A stretch of DNA of 64,000 nt from Aliivibrio sifiae (GTDB taxonomy: Bacteria; Pseudomonadota; Gammaproteobacteria; Enterobacterales; Vibrionaceae), in the NCBI RefSeq assembly GCF_002954705.1, contig NZ_MSCO01000002.1, forward strand, positions 1,230,956 through 1,294,955, in the 5' to 3' direction. The position numbers and the translations under genes were made by a program. Of this stretch, positions 54,601 through 62,978 are shown piece by piece. The stretch's first letter is position 1. Every line of letters starts with the position of its first letter. The notes under the pieces are model-generated. The model was not told where the DNA came from and did not search any database. It worked only from the letters and a program-made list of their open reading frames with translations.

Positions 54601-56024
54601 AACACACTCTACCTCAGCAACAAATCATTAGAGGCAGTGATACTTTTGTAAGCTTCCCTCTTGGATTGAGTGCATTTGTGGCTGACAGTAATAATTCAAC
54701 GGCGAATAGTCGCTGCCCTTCAGAAGATCCAACTTGCACCATATTCGCTCATGCAGGAGAAGAATTTAATTTATATGTAAAAGCGCACGCATGGGTAAGC
54801 GATAGTGATATCTATATTGCAAACAACCCAACAACGCCTAACTATGCACAAAACATGCTGTTACTTGATCACCAATTGATCGCACCTATTGCGTCATCAG
54901 GTGGTAATGCTGGTAATTTATTAGTCAATGAATACAACCACACCGCATCACAAGATGGTACTTATCGCATTACACAAAGCATCAGTGAAGTAGGCGTTTT
55001 TGATATATCAATAACACCGCCAGATAATTATCTTGGCAGTACCGCTTATCAAATTCAATCAGCATCAACAGGCAGTATTGGCCGTTTTACGCCTGCTTAT
55101 TTTGCAATGTCAGCTGAACAACCAAGCATTACCGATGCCTGTGGCTCTTATACTTACATGGGGCAAACCTTTGAATTTGATGATCTTCCCACGCTTGAAA
55201 TAACACCGCTTTCTCAAACTGGTGGACAGCTTCAAAATTACAACATTGGTGATTGGTGGCTATACCGCAATGAATGGGATTTTAGAACGTACGCCGCAGC
55301 GCCTTCTGGAATTGAAGTTATCGATACGGACAGTCTATCTATTCTTAACCGTCGTAGTGGATTTGCTAAACCGGGCAATGTAGTGAAACTAACGAACAAA
55401 AATCAAGTTCAACTGCAAGATGCCGAATTACGCTATAAGAAACCTTTTGCTCCTCATGCGCCAACTAATGATGCCATTACACTAACCTTAACGGCTGATG
55501 ATTTAAAAGATGCTGATGGCATTTGTTATAAAGTAAACTCATCAGGCACGTGTCTTAACTATCATTTCCCTGCCACATCGACGCATCGCCAAGAATGGGG
55601 ACGTATTACTATGGCTGATTCTTATGGTTCTGAACTTTCATCTTTAGAATCAAAAATAACAACAGAATCATACATTGCAGGACGTTTTGAAAAGAATAGC
55701 GACAATTGCACGGTTCTAAAACCGAATTACTTCACCTTTGATGTAGGAAATGATCCTGCTGCATTACCAGTAGGAAAAGGAACCACATCTGCAAATTTAA
55801 CAGGCACTGATGTTGATAATGGCTTAACAAGCATGGAATTTAGCGCTCCGGGGAATGGAAACAAAGGGAAAGTAATTCCTACTCTTTCTTTACTTAAATT
55901 ACCTTGGCTACAGCAAGATGCAGATCGCGATGATTCATTTGAAGATTCAATTCAGGCCATGATTCATTTTGGAATTTATAGAGGCAGCGATCGTATTATA
56001 TGGAGCCGCGAACAACTAAATTAG
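51609..56024 (+). CDS. mshQ: MshQ-like secreted multidomain lectin-type protein
   Basis: A 1471-residue exported protein, the last gene of the block. A signal peptide ends with STAHA about residue 28. An N-terminal region (to about 280) is rich in short polar beta repeats. A LamG/concanavalin-like domain covers about 295-495 (AQYIEVPHNSKLSNEDEITV; SIFINGQEVKSI), a second legume-lectin-like domain about 520-770 (ADGLAIVFSDANITPQAG; GLDEYGNYS), and the C-terminal half (from about 800) is the MshQ-specific region, ending WSREQLN. Start is ATG at 51609; GTG at 51606 is adjacent. Two lectin folds suggest glycan binding at the pilus or cell surface. Confidence 0.85.
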   Translation: MQVNLSSKIGILSVFFSVFSLSSTAHAFQNIDRDTYFPGVAQGHKSYNENCPYAQLELNNSAKINETQGASLNYCSSNKGAGLPSNSCDDGRGGYQSCEITGNVAPSLSLGHFQIEQTTRNKVCNTGSKAFKAKKYNRIEIRDTCQVSLSNTGKLIHIASLDLEDKAKLTLTSGDYWIKQISTSGNANIYISGDVRLFVYYDLLLNNDTKITLENNASLTVIGFNDIQLNNNSSLEGDVYANNRLSLNNDSYIKGRISSKKLFMEGDSRINDEVTPPEPPAFPVLSLRLDEDSWDGSYGEVLDSSGNGFNGTTKNSPQPRKDNPALPIDINKMGTCGYGNFNHSQAQYIEVPHNSKLSNEDEITVSAWVNPRSYPHNGRLSTIISKNGNYEFHLNSRGQINWYWELKNTNYPMNLTTSQSIPVNNWSHVIIRYNAHDRNKASIFINGQEVKSIVEDVQPLRHLKENTQPVQVANDYDLSRTFDGLIDEVKIFDQALNDTQIHELYELRHPCPDNVLPTCYEDDFNNTNLSSNWVTSASSGRFIPRIINGRLQLTQATRAQSTASSYQYLYPALGNKIEVEFDYMAYGGNGADGLAIVFSDANITPQAGAFGGPLGYGFKNNSEAVKPGFTGGWLGIGLDEYGNYSKEGGSTNHSSYSTDQSVVLRGSGQNYSGYNYIIGNKVTPDIDNNNGNSKTHRYRITIDSRSNNTANVTVERSVQWKGDSPRFGTIIGPINVLAPQYNQAAVPDNFIMSLTGSTGQLYNTHEIDNFKVCVLYSKPIGEQIDHFEFDHSGEGSTCDVSDVTLRACVDESCSTLFTDDVDVTLSTSNLGGDGYWLNGNHITMRNGVANLSIGKPTQGNVTLGVVSSEPSTKPFSDTLCSINGQSLSKNNCSLTFKPEGLTVIVPDKLANKPVYATIKGCGNTFTGTKQIQLWSDYINPNTANIIGSPTVSIVENNGWKTIGKTESSATSVSLNFVNNEAKLPLNYSDAGQLQLNVKHTLPQQQIIRGSDTFVSFPLGLSAFVADSNNSTANSRCPSEDPTCTIFAHAGEEFNLYVKAHAWVSDSDIYIANNPTTPNYAQNMLLLDHQLIAPIASSGGNAGNLLVNEYNHTASQDGTYRITQSISEVGVFDISITPPDNYLGSTAYQIQSASTGSIGRFTPAYFAMSAEQPSITDACGSYTYMGQTFEFDDLPTLEITPLSQTGGQLQNYNIGDWWLYRNEWDFRTYAAAPSGIEVIDTDSLSILNRRSGFAKPGNVVKLTNKNQVQLQDAELRYKKPFAPHAPTNDAITLTLTADDLKDADGICYKVNSSGTCLNYHFPATSTHRQEWGRITMADSYGSELSSLESKITTESYIAGRFEKNSDNCTVLKPNYFTFDVGNDPAALPVGKGTTSANLTGTDVDNGLTSMEFSAPGNGNKGKVIPTLSLLKLPWLQQDADRDDSFEDSIQAMIHFGIYRGSDRIIWSREQLN

Positions 56025-56084
56025 TGCTACTATGTCTTAGTATGCTCTACGGCATCAAAGCCAAATAAGAATAAAGGAAATTCC

Positions 56085-57005
56085 ATGAAAAACGATTATA
56101 CCTACCCAATTGGTACTCCAGGTAAAGCTTGGGGCGAAGCAGAAAAAGCAGCTTGGCTTGCAAGCATGACAGTAAAACGTTCATATCAGGAAGAAGTAGC
56201 AACCAAAATTCATGCGTTTTCTGATCGCTTCAATATCTCGCAATATGGTGCGCTATCATATGACGAAACACGCTTTCCACTGCTGTGCATTAAAACTCGC
56301 CAATGGGATAATGCAAAACCTACGCTATTGATTAGTGGTGGTGTTCATGGTTATGAAACTTCAGGCGTTCATGGTGCACTTCAATTTGTAGACACTAAAG
56401 CTGAGCACTATAGCCAATGGTTTAATATTGTCGTTGCACCTTGCGTTAGCCCATGGGGTTACGAAGTAATTAACCGTTGGAACCCAACAGCGACAGACCC
56501 AAACCGTTCATTTTATGCAGATAGCCCTGCTGAAGAGTCGTCAGGATTAATGGCATTAGTTGCGTCACTTGAAACGCCTATCTTTGCGCATATTGATCTG
56601 CATGAAACGACTGACAGCGATGAAACTGAATTTCGCCCTGCATTAGCCGCACGCGATGGATTAGAATACATCGAAGGCTATATCCCTGATGGCTTCTATA
56701 CTGTAGGCGATACAGAAAAACCAGCAACAGCATTCCAAACAGCAATTATTGATTCAGTTCGTACTGTTACGCACATTGCCCCACCTGATGAAAATAACCA
56801 AATTATTGGCTCAGATGTAGTACAAGAAGGCGTTATTGAATACCCAACTAAGAAGTTGGGTTTGTGTGCAGGTCTAACCGATGCTGATTTTGTATCGACA
56901 ACTGAAGTGTACCCTGATAGTGATAAAGTCACCGCACAAGAGTGTAATGATGCCCAAGTTGCGGCCATTGTTGGCGCATTAGAGTACCTGCTAGCTCAAC
57001 GTTAA
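56085..57005 (+). CDS. M14-family metallocarboxypeptidase
   Basis: A 306-residue zinc carboxypeptidase-like protein without signal peptide. H88-GY-E91 (SGGVHGYETSG) gives two zinc ligands and His in AHIDLHETTDSDETEFRP the third. NRWNPTATDPNRSF is the substrate-binding region, and the C-terminal acidic catalytic residue is probably in EGVIEYPT. It resembles the succinylglutamate desuccinylase/aspartoacylase-related M14 branch. It lies 266 bp before a POT-family peptide transporter on the same strand, which suggests intracellular trimming of imported peptides. A 10-bp inverted repeat (57029-57038 with 57068-57077) follows it. Confidence 0.83.
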   Translation: MKNDYTYPIGTPGKAWGEAEKAAWLASMTVKRSYQEEVATKIHAFSDRFNISQYGALSYDETRFPLLCIKTRQWDNAKPTLLISGGVHGYETSGVHGALQFVDTKAEHYSQWFNIVVAPCVSPWGYEVINRWNPTATDPNRSFYADSPAEESSGLMALVASLETPIFAHIDLHETTDSDETEFRPALAARDGLEYIEGYIPDGFYTVGDTEKPATAFQTAIIDSVRTVTHIAPPDENNQIIGSDVVQEGVIEYPTKKLGLCAGLTDADFVSTTEVYPDSDKVTAQECNDAQVAAIVGALEYLLAQR

Positions 57006-57270
57006 CGATTACGTTCTCGTATTTAGAAAATAGATGAACTCACTCAATAAATCCAAATTTTGAATGATTCATCTATTCCCCATTTAACTATTGATCATTT
57101 ATCCACCGATAGCGACATAATATAAATAGTTATCACTATTTAATAAAATAAAACCCTAAAAAAACCCTCTTACTTACACTATTTACACAATGAAACTTTA
57201 AGAATAACGTACTTTGTTACATTCTTTTGATGGTAAAATATTTAGAGTAATTACTTAAAAGAGAATCCTT

Positions 57271-58743
57271 ATGTGGAACAAACTAAATAAGTCCATGATG
57301 TTTTGCCAAATGATGTTTGGCTTATCATTCTATGGCGTAATGGTTATATTAACTCGATTTTTCCTTGAAGAACTGAACTACAGCGAAGCTGACACCATGA
57401 TGGTGGTAGGTGCTTTCTCATCAATAGGGCCTTTATTTGCTATTGCTGGTGGCTTCATTGCTGATAAATTCTTAGGAGCTTATCGTTCACTAACGATCAG
57501 TTATCTTGGCTTTTCTACGGGTTATGCTTTATTAGTTTTGGGCTCGTACACTACGAATGTTCCCATGGCACTGTGTGGTATCGCACTGGCAAGTTATGCT
57601 CGTGGTTTAATGTCGCCTTCTTACCCTAGCCTTTATAAACGCACCTTTGATACTCAAGAGCACTTTGAGAACTGCTACCCTGTTAACTACTCAGTTAATA
57701 ACGTTGGTGCTCTATTAGGCCAATACCTATTCCCAATGTTTGTTCTTGTTATAAGTTTTCACGGAAGCTTCTTATTATCTGCTATTTTGGCATTCTTCGC
57801 TTTAGCTACTTTAGTTTTTTTCCGTAAATCACTATTAACCGTAGGCGCAGATATTGACCAAAAACCGGTAAGTTCTAAAAACTGGATTTCATTTTTAATT
57901 ACTTCTGCAGCAATGATTGCACTTGTATTCTTCATGTTCTCAAATATGGATATTGGCCAAAATATCGTTTACGCCATTGGTTTAGCAGCGATTGGTTATT
58001 TCATTTTCTTAATGCTTAAATCTGAAAAACCAGATGCATTAAAAATGGGAACCATCCTTATTATGACAGTCTTAACGACAGCATTCTTTGTTTACTACGG
58101 TCAGATGATGACATCAATGACAATGGTAACCATCAATACTATGCGTGGTGATCTATTCGACCTTATCCCTATCGCACCTGAAGCATCAATGGCCATGAAT
58201 CCATTATGGTGTATCGTTGCTGGTCCTGTAATCGCGATGATTTTCTCTGCACTTGAAAAGCGTGATATTCATCTTTCAACCGCAACGAAAATTGGCTTTG
58301 CATTCATATTAACGGCAATTGCATTTGGTATTTTAACCATGGCGGTGATGAGTGTTGGTGAAGATGCCGTTATTCGTCCTGAAGTATTCTTACTTATTCA
58401 CTTCTTCCAAGCGTTTGCTGAAGTTATTGTAGGTAGTTTAGTCGTTGCATTTATTTTGTCTGTGGCGCCCAAACACATTGAAGGATTTTCAGTAAGTCTA
58501 TTCTCAGTAGCAATGGCATTAAGTGGCATTATAGGTGCGGTATTCTCAACCTCTATAGCTCAAGAAAAAGGCCACGTAATCACTCAAGAATTTGTACAAA
58601 CGATTTATGGAAATTACTTCCAACTATTAACCGTGCTTGCAGTTGTGATGGTTGTAGTTGCATTTGTTGCTTCGTTTATTATTCGTAAAATGCTTGAAAG
58701 CAGTAAACAAGCAGAAATTGCGTTATCTGAATCAAAAGCATAA
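57271..58743 (+). CDS. divergent POT-family MFS transporter
   Basis: A 490-residue major facilitator of the proton-dependent oligopeptide transporter group, the third in this window. The N-terminus keeps the overall pattern MMFCQMMFGLSFYGVMVILTRFFLEELNYSEA, but the ExxER motif is replaced by Q13-MM-F-G, so proton coupling must differ or the carrier has changed role. IAGGFIADKFLGAYRSL and NPLWCIVAGPVIAMIFSAL match other POT carriers. It probably transports peptides or a derivative; the adjacent M14 peptidase supports peptide use. A terminator follows. Confidence 0.8.
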   Translation: MWNKLNKSMMFCQMMFGLSFYGVMVILTRFFLEELNYSEADTMMVVGAFSSIGPLFAIAGGFIADKFLGAYRSLTISYLGFSTGYALLVLGSYTTNVPMALCGIALASYARGLMSPSYPSLYKRTFDTQEHFENCYPVNYSVNNVGALLGQYLFPMFVLVISFHGSFLLSAILAFFALATLVFFRKSLLTVGADIDQKPVSSKNWISFLITSAAMIALVFFMFSNMDIGQNIVYAIGLAAIGYFIFLMLKSEKPDALKMGTILIMTVLTTAFFVYYGQMMTSMTMVTINTMRGDLFDLIPIAPEASMAMNPLWCIVAGPVIAMIFSALEKRDIHLSTATKIGFAFILTAIAFGILTMAVMSVGEDAVIRPEVFLLIHFFQAFAEVIVGSLVVAFILSVAPKHIEGFSVSLFSVAMALSGIIGAVFSTSIAQEKGHVITQEFVQTIYGNYFQLLTVLAVVMVVVAFVASFIIRKMLESSKQAEIALSESKA

Positions 58744-58754
58744 TACTTAATTAA

Positions 58755-58795
58755 AAAAAGCCCAACCCTCATTATGAGTGTTAGGCTTTTTTATA
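58755..58795. terminator. bidirectional terminator between convergent genes
   Basis: AAAAGCC.AAC.CTCA pairs with TGAG.GTT.GGCTTTT (within 58755-58785), with three internal mismatches, flanked by A and T runs on the two sides. It serves both the transporter gene and the histidine kinase gene that ends at 58791. Confidence 0.82.
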
Positions 58796-60548
58796 ATCTA
58801 TCGTTACCCGAAAAAGAAGAACAGCTCCATTTCATTAGCATTTTTTCTAACTCTTTGGCCTTATATGGTTTATGCAAAATATCATCCATTCCGGCATTCA
58901 TACAGCTATCTACTTCTGTTGATGTTGTTCCCGCGGTCAAGGCGATTATCGGTTTACTGTACCCTTGCTCTCTCAACCTTTTTGTCGTTTCAAAGCCATC
59001 CATTATCGGCATTCGACAATCCATTAAAATAACATCAACCTCTTTCTGCTCTAAAAATGCCAAGGCTTCTTGACCATCGTTCGCAAAATCTGGCTGTATA
59101 TTTACTTTAGCAAGCATCATATTCAAAATGACTTGGTTCATTTTAATATCTTCAACAGCCAAGACTGAAAGCCCTCCAATAGAATGAGAGCAATCAATAC
59201 ATTCTTTAGACTTCACTGTTTTTTTAGAAGCGACAATTAGTGGGATAATAGCCGTAAATACCGCGCCTTTACCTAATTCACTTTTTAACGTTAACTCACC
59301 TTCCATTTTATCAACGAGTGATTTACAAATAGAAAGCCCCAAACCAGTACCTTCAAACTGTCGTTGGCTTGAATTATCAACCTGAGTGAATGGGTCAAAT
59401 AATGTTGATTGTTTTTCAAGAGGTATACCACACCCGCTATCAGAGACAGTAAAGTGCAACGCCCCCTCATTCCAAGAAATAGAAAAAACAATCTCGCCTT
59501 CTTTAGTAAATTTAATCGCGTTACCAATCAAATTTACTAATATCTGTTGAATTCGATCAACATCACCCCACAATTCAGTTGGTAGTGTATTTTCAATGTC
59601 AACGACAAAACTCAGTCTCTTCTCTTCTATCTGGTGAGCAAACATATGTTTAATGGTTTGAATCAATATCGCTGGTTCAAATTGAATGCTCGTTAACTGC
59701 AGCATTCCTGCATTCATTTTACTAAAATCAAGTAAATCATTAATAATAACCCTTAGCATTTCACCTGATTGATGAATGGTCGTTAATAACGTTTTCTGAT
59801 AACTCGTTATTTTCGTGTCTTCCATCAACTCAGCAGAGCCTAAAAGTCCATTTAATGGTGTCCGCAATTCATGGTTTATCATGGCCACAAAATCACGGGT
59901 TGATTGCTCTGAATTCTCAGCTCTTTGTTTTTCTATCATTGTTTTTTCAAGCAATTGTTGACGTATAAATGCAGCACTTAACATCTCTGAAAATAAACGA
60001 CATTGTTTCTCAATCGTTTGATGCCACGTCTTACTTGGTGGGTTATTAAACGTAAATTGCAATGAACCACATCGTTCATTTTTATGATGCAAGTAAACAA
60101 TGATATGAGAGCCACTCAAGCTCCAATTAAACTCAGCGCTAGAGTGCTCTAATTCATCGTCACATAGAACAGTGTCTCCTGAAATTAATACAGACTGAAG
60201 GTGCCTATGAAGATTGAATTCAGGAAAAATAGTGAGACGTAATGTTGCGATACCATCAATACTAACTAGGTCATCTAACAAGCGTTGTAAGAGGATACTT
60301 GATGGTTCTTCTTGTAAAAAAGCTTGATTATAATCTAATAAAATAGCATCCAGATATCCTTTAAATTGAAGTAACACAACGTCTTTTTCGGCCTTTTCTT
60401 GAACAATAAGTAGTGTTTCTTCCACTAATTGCTTAGCCGTAAATAGCTCACGACTCTTTTGTTCAAGAAGAATTTCTGCTGCCTTACGAGCCGCTTTTTC
60501 TCGTTGCACTTTTCGATTTAATAGCTCGACCATTTTATCGTTATCCAT
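58791..60548 (-). CDS. hnoK: hybrid histidine kinase partnered with H-NOX (HnoK-like)
   Basis: A 585-residue cytoplasmic sensor kinase. An N-terminal coiled coil (residues 1-60) and a non-membrane sensor-like region precede the HisKA domain with phospho-acceptor His226 (FVAMINHELRTPLNG). HATPase motifs follow: N342/N-box in ILVNLIGNAIKFTKEG, G1 in VSDSGCGIP, G2 in FEGTGLGLSICKSLVD. A receiver domain ends the protein with Asp510 (VILMDCRMPIMDG). It has no transmembrane segment. ATG at 60546-60548 has AGAGGTGATT upstream; the H-NOX gene ends 19 bp before it. In Vibrio fischeri and Shewanella the NO-bound H-NOX inhibits such a kinase. Confidence 0.9.
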   Translation of the reverse strand: MDNDKMVELLNRKVQREKAARKAAEILLEQKSRELFTAKQLVEETLLIVQEKAEKDVVLLQFKGYLDAILLDYNQAFLQEEPSSILLQRLLDDLVSIDGIATLRLTIFPEFNLHRHLQSVLISGDTVLCDDELEHSSAEFNWSLSGSHIIVYLHHKNERCGSLQFTFNNPPSKTWHQTIEKQCRLFSEMLSAAFIRQQLLEKTMIEKQRAENSEQSTRDFVAMINHELRTPLNGLLGSAELMEDTKITSYQKTLLTTIHQSGEMLRVIINDLLDFSKMNAGMLQLTSIQFEPAILIQTIKHMFAHQIEEKRLSFVVDIENTLPTELWGDVDRIQQILVNLIGNAIKFTKEGEIVFSISWNEGALHFTVSDSGCGIPLEKQSTLFDPFTQVDNSSQRQFEGTGLGLSICKSLVDKMEGELTLKSELGKGAVFTAIIPLIVASKKTVKSKECIDCSHSIGGLSVLAVEDIKMNQVILNMMLAKVNIQPDFANDGQEALAFLEQKEVDVILMDCRMPIMDGFETTKRLREQGYSKPIIALTAGTTSTEVDSCMNAGMDDILHKPYKAKELEKMLMKWSCSSFSGNDRL

Positions 60549-60567
60549 AATCACCTCTTCACACAAA

Positions 60568-61101
60568 TCATTGCATTTTTAAGGTAAAACGAACTTGAGA
60601 GCCATCTTCTTGGACTGACGCCATTTGAATATCTATTTTTTCATTGAAGTGTTCTGCGCAACCTTGAATTAAGCCAAAACAAACATGAGAAAAGCATCGT
60701 GCTGAGATGTAATCCATTACCATTTCTGAATCGGTATTAGAAATAAAAATGAATTGAGGAGGATTTGCGTCGGCATATAACTTTTTCACTTCTATATGAA
60801 TATAGTTTTCTACTTGTCGAATAAAATCAAACGTCGAAGAGGACTTACCTTGTAAACCCGGCATACTATTAAACAAGGTTAAAAATACAGATTTACCATA
60901 GACTTCTTGTAAGTCTTCAATACTAATGCCTGTCAGTTTGCTCAAAGAAATAATTAATTTGACTAGATCTTTATGATCGTAAGTTCCAACAGAAGTATAA
61001 GCCCCTTCATCATTATTTTGATCGAGCATTTCTTGGCACACTTCTAACCCGAATGTATCTTCAACTAACTCTAAAAACTCTGAAAAAATAATCCCTTTCA
61101 T
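60568..61101 (-). CDS. hnoX: H-NOX haem nitric oxide sensor protein
   Basis: A 177-residue haem-NO-binding (H-NOX, HNOB) protein. The proximal haem ligand is His102 (YIHIEVKKLY), and the haem-propionate motif Y131-x-S133-x-R135 (YISAR) sits at exactly the canonical numbering. The N-terminus MKGIIFSEFLELVED is typical. It is soluble and cytoplasmic. It is the first gene of a two-gene operon with the hybrid kinase, matching the hnoX-hnoK arrangement known from Vibrio fischeri, where it mediates responses to host nitric oxide, including repression of haemin uptake. Gene names rely on this arrangement. Confidence 0.93.
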   Translation of the reverse strand: MKGIIFSEFLELVEDTFGLEVCQEMLDQNNDEGAYTSVGTYDHKDLVKLIISLSKLTGISIEDLQEVYGKSVFLTLFNSMPGLQGKSSSTFDFIRQVENYIHIEVKKLYADANPPQFIFISNTDSEMVMDYISARCFSHVCFGLIQGCAEHFNEKIDIQMASVQEDGSQVRFTLKMQ

Positions 61102-61306
61102 ATCACGTCCTTTTATCGCTTCGTATTTTTATGATGCCACTTTTCAAGTTTAGGTAAAAATAACGATAGAAGGTAATTGATATACTGATATTTATTCTGT
61201 TTTTGTCATTTACTAGACATGAAACCTGTATTTTTTATAAAAACCCAGCAACATACTATTTTAAAGTGCACTTAAGCAGTAAGCATCATTCTAAAGAGAG
61301 GGATAC

Positions 61307-61843
61307 ATGCATCAAGAAATTATTGATTTTTGGTTTACTGAATTGCAACCAAAGGATTGGTTTGTTAGTAATGAAATCGTTGATAATATGATTAAAACTC
61401 GATTCTTACCTGTACTAAAACAGGCGACTCAAGGTGAGCTTTTTTTATGGCGAAAAGAACCATTAGGCCGATTAGCTGAAATTATCGTACTCGATCAATT
61501 CTCACGTAATGTTTATCGCAATACTCCCCATGCTTTTGCTCAAGACCCTCTTGCATTAGCTCTTGCACAGGAAGCAATATCTCTTGGTATTGATGAGCAT
61601 TTGTCAGATTTACAACGCAGTTTTCTCTATATGCCTTTCATGCACAGTGAGTCAAAAATCATTCATATCGAAGCCGTCACTCTTTTTAACTCACTCGATA
61701 GCAAGAATAATTATGAATTTGAGTTAAAACATAAAGAAATTATCGATCGCTTTGGCCGTTACCCTCACCGCAATGCTATTTTAGACAGAGAGAATACCGC
61801 TGAAGAGTTAGTCTTTCTCTCTCAACCTAATTCCAGCTTCTAA
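61307..61843 (+). CDS. DUF924 family protein
   Basis: A 178-residue all-helical protein of the DUF924 family, whose members adopt a tetratricopeptide-like fold. Typical phrases are IIDFWFTELQPKDWF, AEIIVLDQFSRNVYRNTPHAFAQD, and FLYMPFMHSES, with HRNAIL near the end. There is no signal peptide. ATG at 61307 is preceded by AGAGAGGG. Function is unknown for the family. The 205-bp gap before it, shared with the H-NOX promoter, has no other gene. Confidence 0.88.
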   Translation: MHQEIIDFWFTELQPKDWFVSNEIVDNMIKTRFLPVLKQATQGELFLWRKEPLGRLAEIIVLDQFSRNVYRNTPHAFAQDPLALALAQEAISLGIDEHLSDLQRSFLYMPFMHSESKIIHIEAVTLFNSLDSKNNYEFELKHKEIIDRFGRYPHRNAILDRENTAEELVFLSQPNSSF

Positions 61844-61866
61844 TCTCTCGCAAGAAGGTAACAACG

Positions 61867-61893
61867 ATGATGATTCTTTAAAAGAATCATCAT
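61867..61893. repeat. 12-bp perfect inverted repeat
   Basis: ATGATGATTCTT (61867-61878) pairs with AAGAATCATCAT (61882-61893). No T run follows on either strand. It lies between the convergent DUF924 and small membrane protein genes and may be a weak terminator. Confidence 0.5.
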
Positions 61894-61895
61894 AA

Positions 61896-61991
61896 TTACA
61901 TAGTTCCGCTTTGTACTTTATAAAACACGACACCAAATAATGCGGCAAAGACCAACACTGTAATGGCTACTTTTAACCAAATAAACTTCAT
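61896..61991 (-). CDS. small single-pass membrane protein, 31 aa
   Basis: ATG at 61989-61991 is preceded by AAAAGGAAAAAT, a good ribosome binding site. The product is MKFIWLKVAITVLVFAALFG followed by VVFYKVQSGTM: one hydrophobic helix with a basic N-terminal side. It is one of three such tiny membrane proteins in this window. Function unknown. Confidence 0.65.
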   Translation of the reverse strand: MKFIWLKVAITVLVFAALFGVVFYKVQSGTM

Positions 61992-62193
61992 ATTTTTCCT
62001 TTTATCTATACATATAAATATTTTCACACCTTCATATCATAATAAACTTGAAGCTATAAGCTACAAACCAAAGTAATAATTGTCTCGTTTCTCTTTTATT
62101 TGGAATATTTATTAAAATAAAGGCACTTTTTTTTATGTAATCCTATAGACTTAATACTATTAATAGAATAAATAAATCATTCGAGCTCTACTC

Positions 62194-62658
62194 ATGAAAA
62201 CATTACTGTCTCTCATTCCATTTTTACTTTTTCTTAATGGTTGCCAATTAGAACAGGAGATTGAATCTGAAACCGTTGTATGCAACAAGGATGAATTCCT
62301 TTTTTCATTACCAAAGCATATTTTAGATTATAGAGATTCTATGGCGACTTTCTCGCAAGAGGGTGGCGAGAATCCATTAAACTCAGTTCAATTTGTGAGT
62401 GAATGCATACCTAAAACCTCATTTAAAGAACTTGCTGAGCGTAGCGCAAAAGATATTTTAATTTCAAATTATAAAAACTCAGGTCGAGTAACACACTTTA
62501 GAATAAGAGATAACGTAGCTTATGTAGAGCTAGCGGCACATACCGATGGTTGGCCTGGTGTAACTGCATCATTAGCTGCGGTAGAACCTATTATTAAACG
62601 TAATTTATTTCTAAACAGCAAAGTAGAAGACGTTGTTGTTGGTGAAATAATCGATTAA
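62194..62658 (+). CDS. small lipoprotein, possibly GerMN-like
   Basis: A 154-residue lipoprotein. The signal peptide ends in the lipobox LNGC with Cys17 as the lipidation site. The mature domain has an alternating pattern, and VAYVELAAHTDGWPGVTASLAAVEPIIKRNL resembles the strand-helix layout of GerMN-type domains found in lipoproteins such as those of the LpqB group. The resemblance is weak and function is unknown. The start is ATG at 62194. Confidence 0.6.
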   Translation: MKTLLSLIPFLLFLNGCQLEQEIESETVVCNKDEFLFSLPKHILDYRDSMATFSQEGGENPLNSVQFVSECIPKTSFKELAERSAKDILISNYKNSGRVTHFRIRDNVAYVELAAHTDGWPGVTASLAAVEPIIKRNLFLNSKVEDVVVGEIID

Positions 62659-62786
62659 TAAAATAAGACAATGCTTCTATAGAATCTATGCACAAAAATC
62701 ATAGTAATCGTTACAAATAGTCATTTGCTTCATAGCCTCCCTTTCCCTACTATTCGCGCTCTTATTTTTAACCCTAAGAGCGCAGC

Positions 62787-62969
62787 ATGTTTTCACAATC
62801 CATTTTCGCTCAATTGATCAGAATGAGTGTGTTATTAGTTTTATCCCTTATTGCCGTTCATAACTCACCTGCTTTGCTGAACTTATTAGCTCAACAAGCA
62901 GTAAATAGTGGGTGCCATCAGCAAACAGGTCAAGACGATAACCACCACCACTCTCATCACCACCATTAA
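62787..62969 (+). CDS. small histidine-rich exported or membrane protein, 60 aa
   Basis: The 60-residue product has a hydrophobic N-terminal segment (residues 10-25, LIRMSVLLVLSLIAVHN) and a C-terminal tail of alternating histidines, DDNHHHSHHHH. Such tails usually bind nickel, zinc or copper. The stop lies 9 bp before the start of the MFS transporter gene, so they are likely cotranscribed. It may be a metal-binding accessory or a chance histidine-rich tail; the family is not recognised. Confidence 0.55.
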   Translation: MFSQSIFAQLIRMSVLLVLSLIAVHNSPALLNLLAQQAVNSGCHQQTGQDDNHHHSHHHH

Positions 62970-62978
62970 GAGCACATT

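Noticed and set aside
57029-57077. The 10-bp inverted repeat after the M14 gene as a terminator
   Set aside because: It has a 29-base loop and is followed by CCCC rather than T residues; noted only as a repeat.
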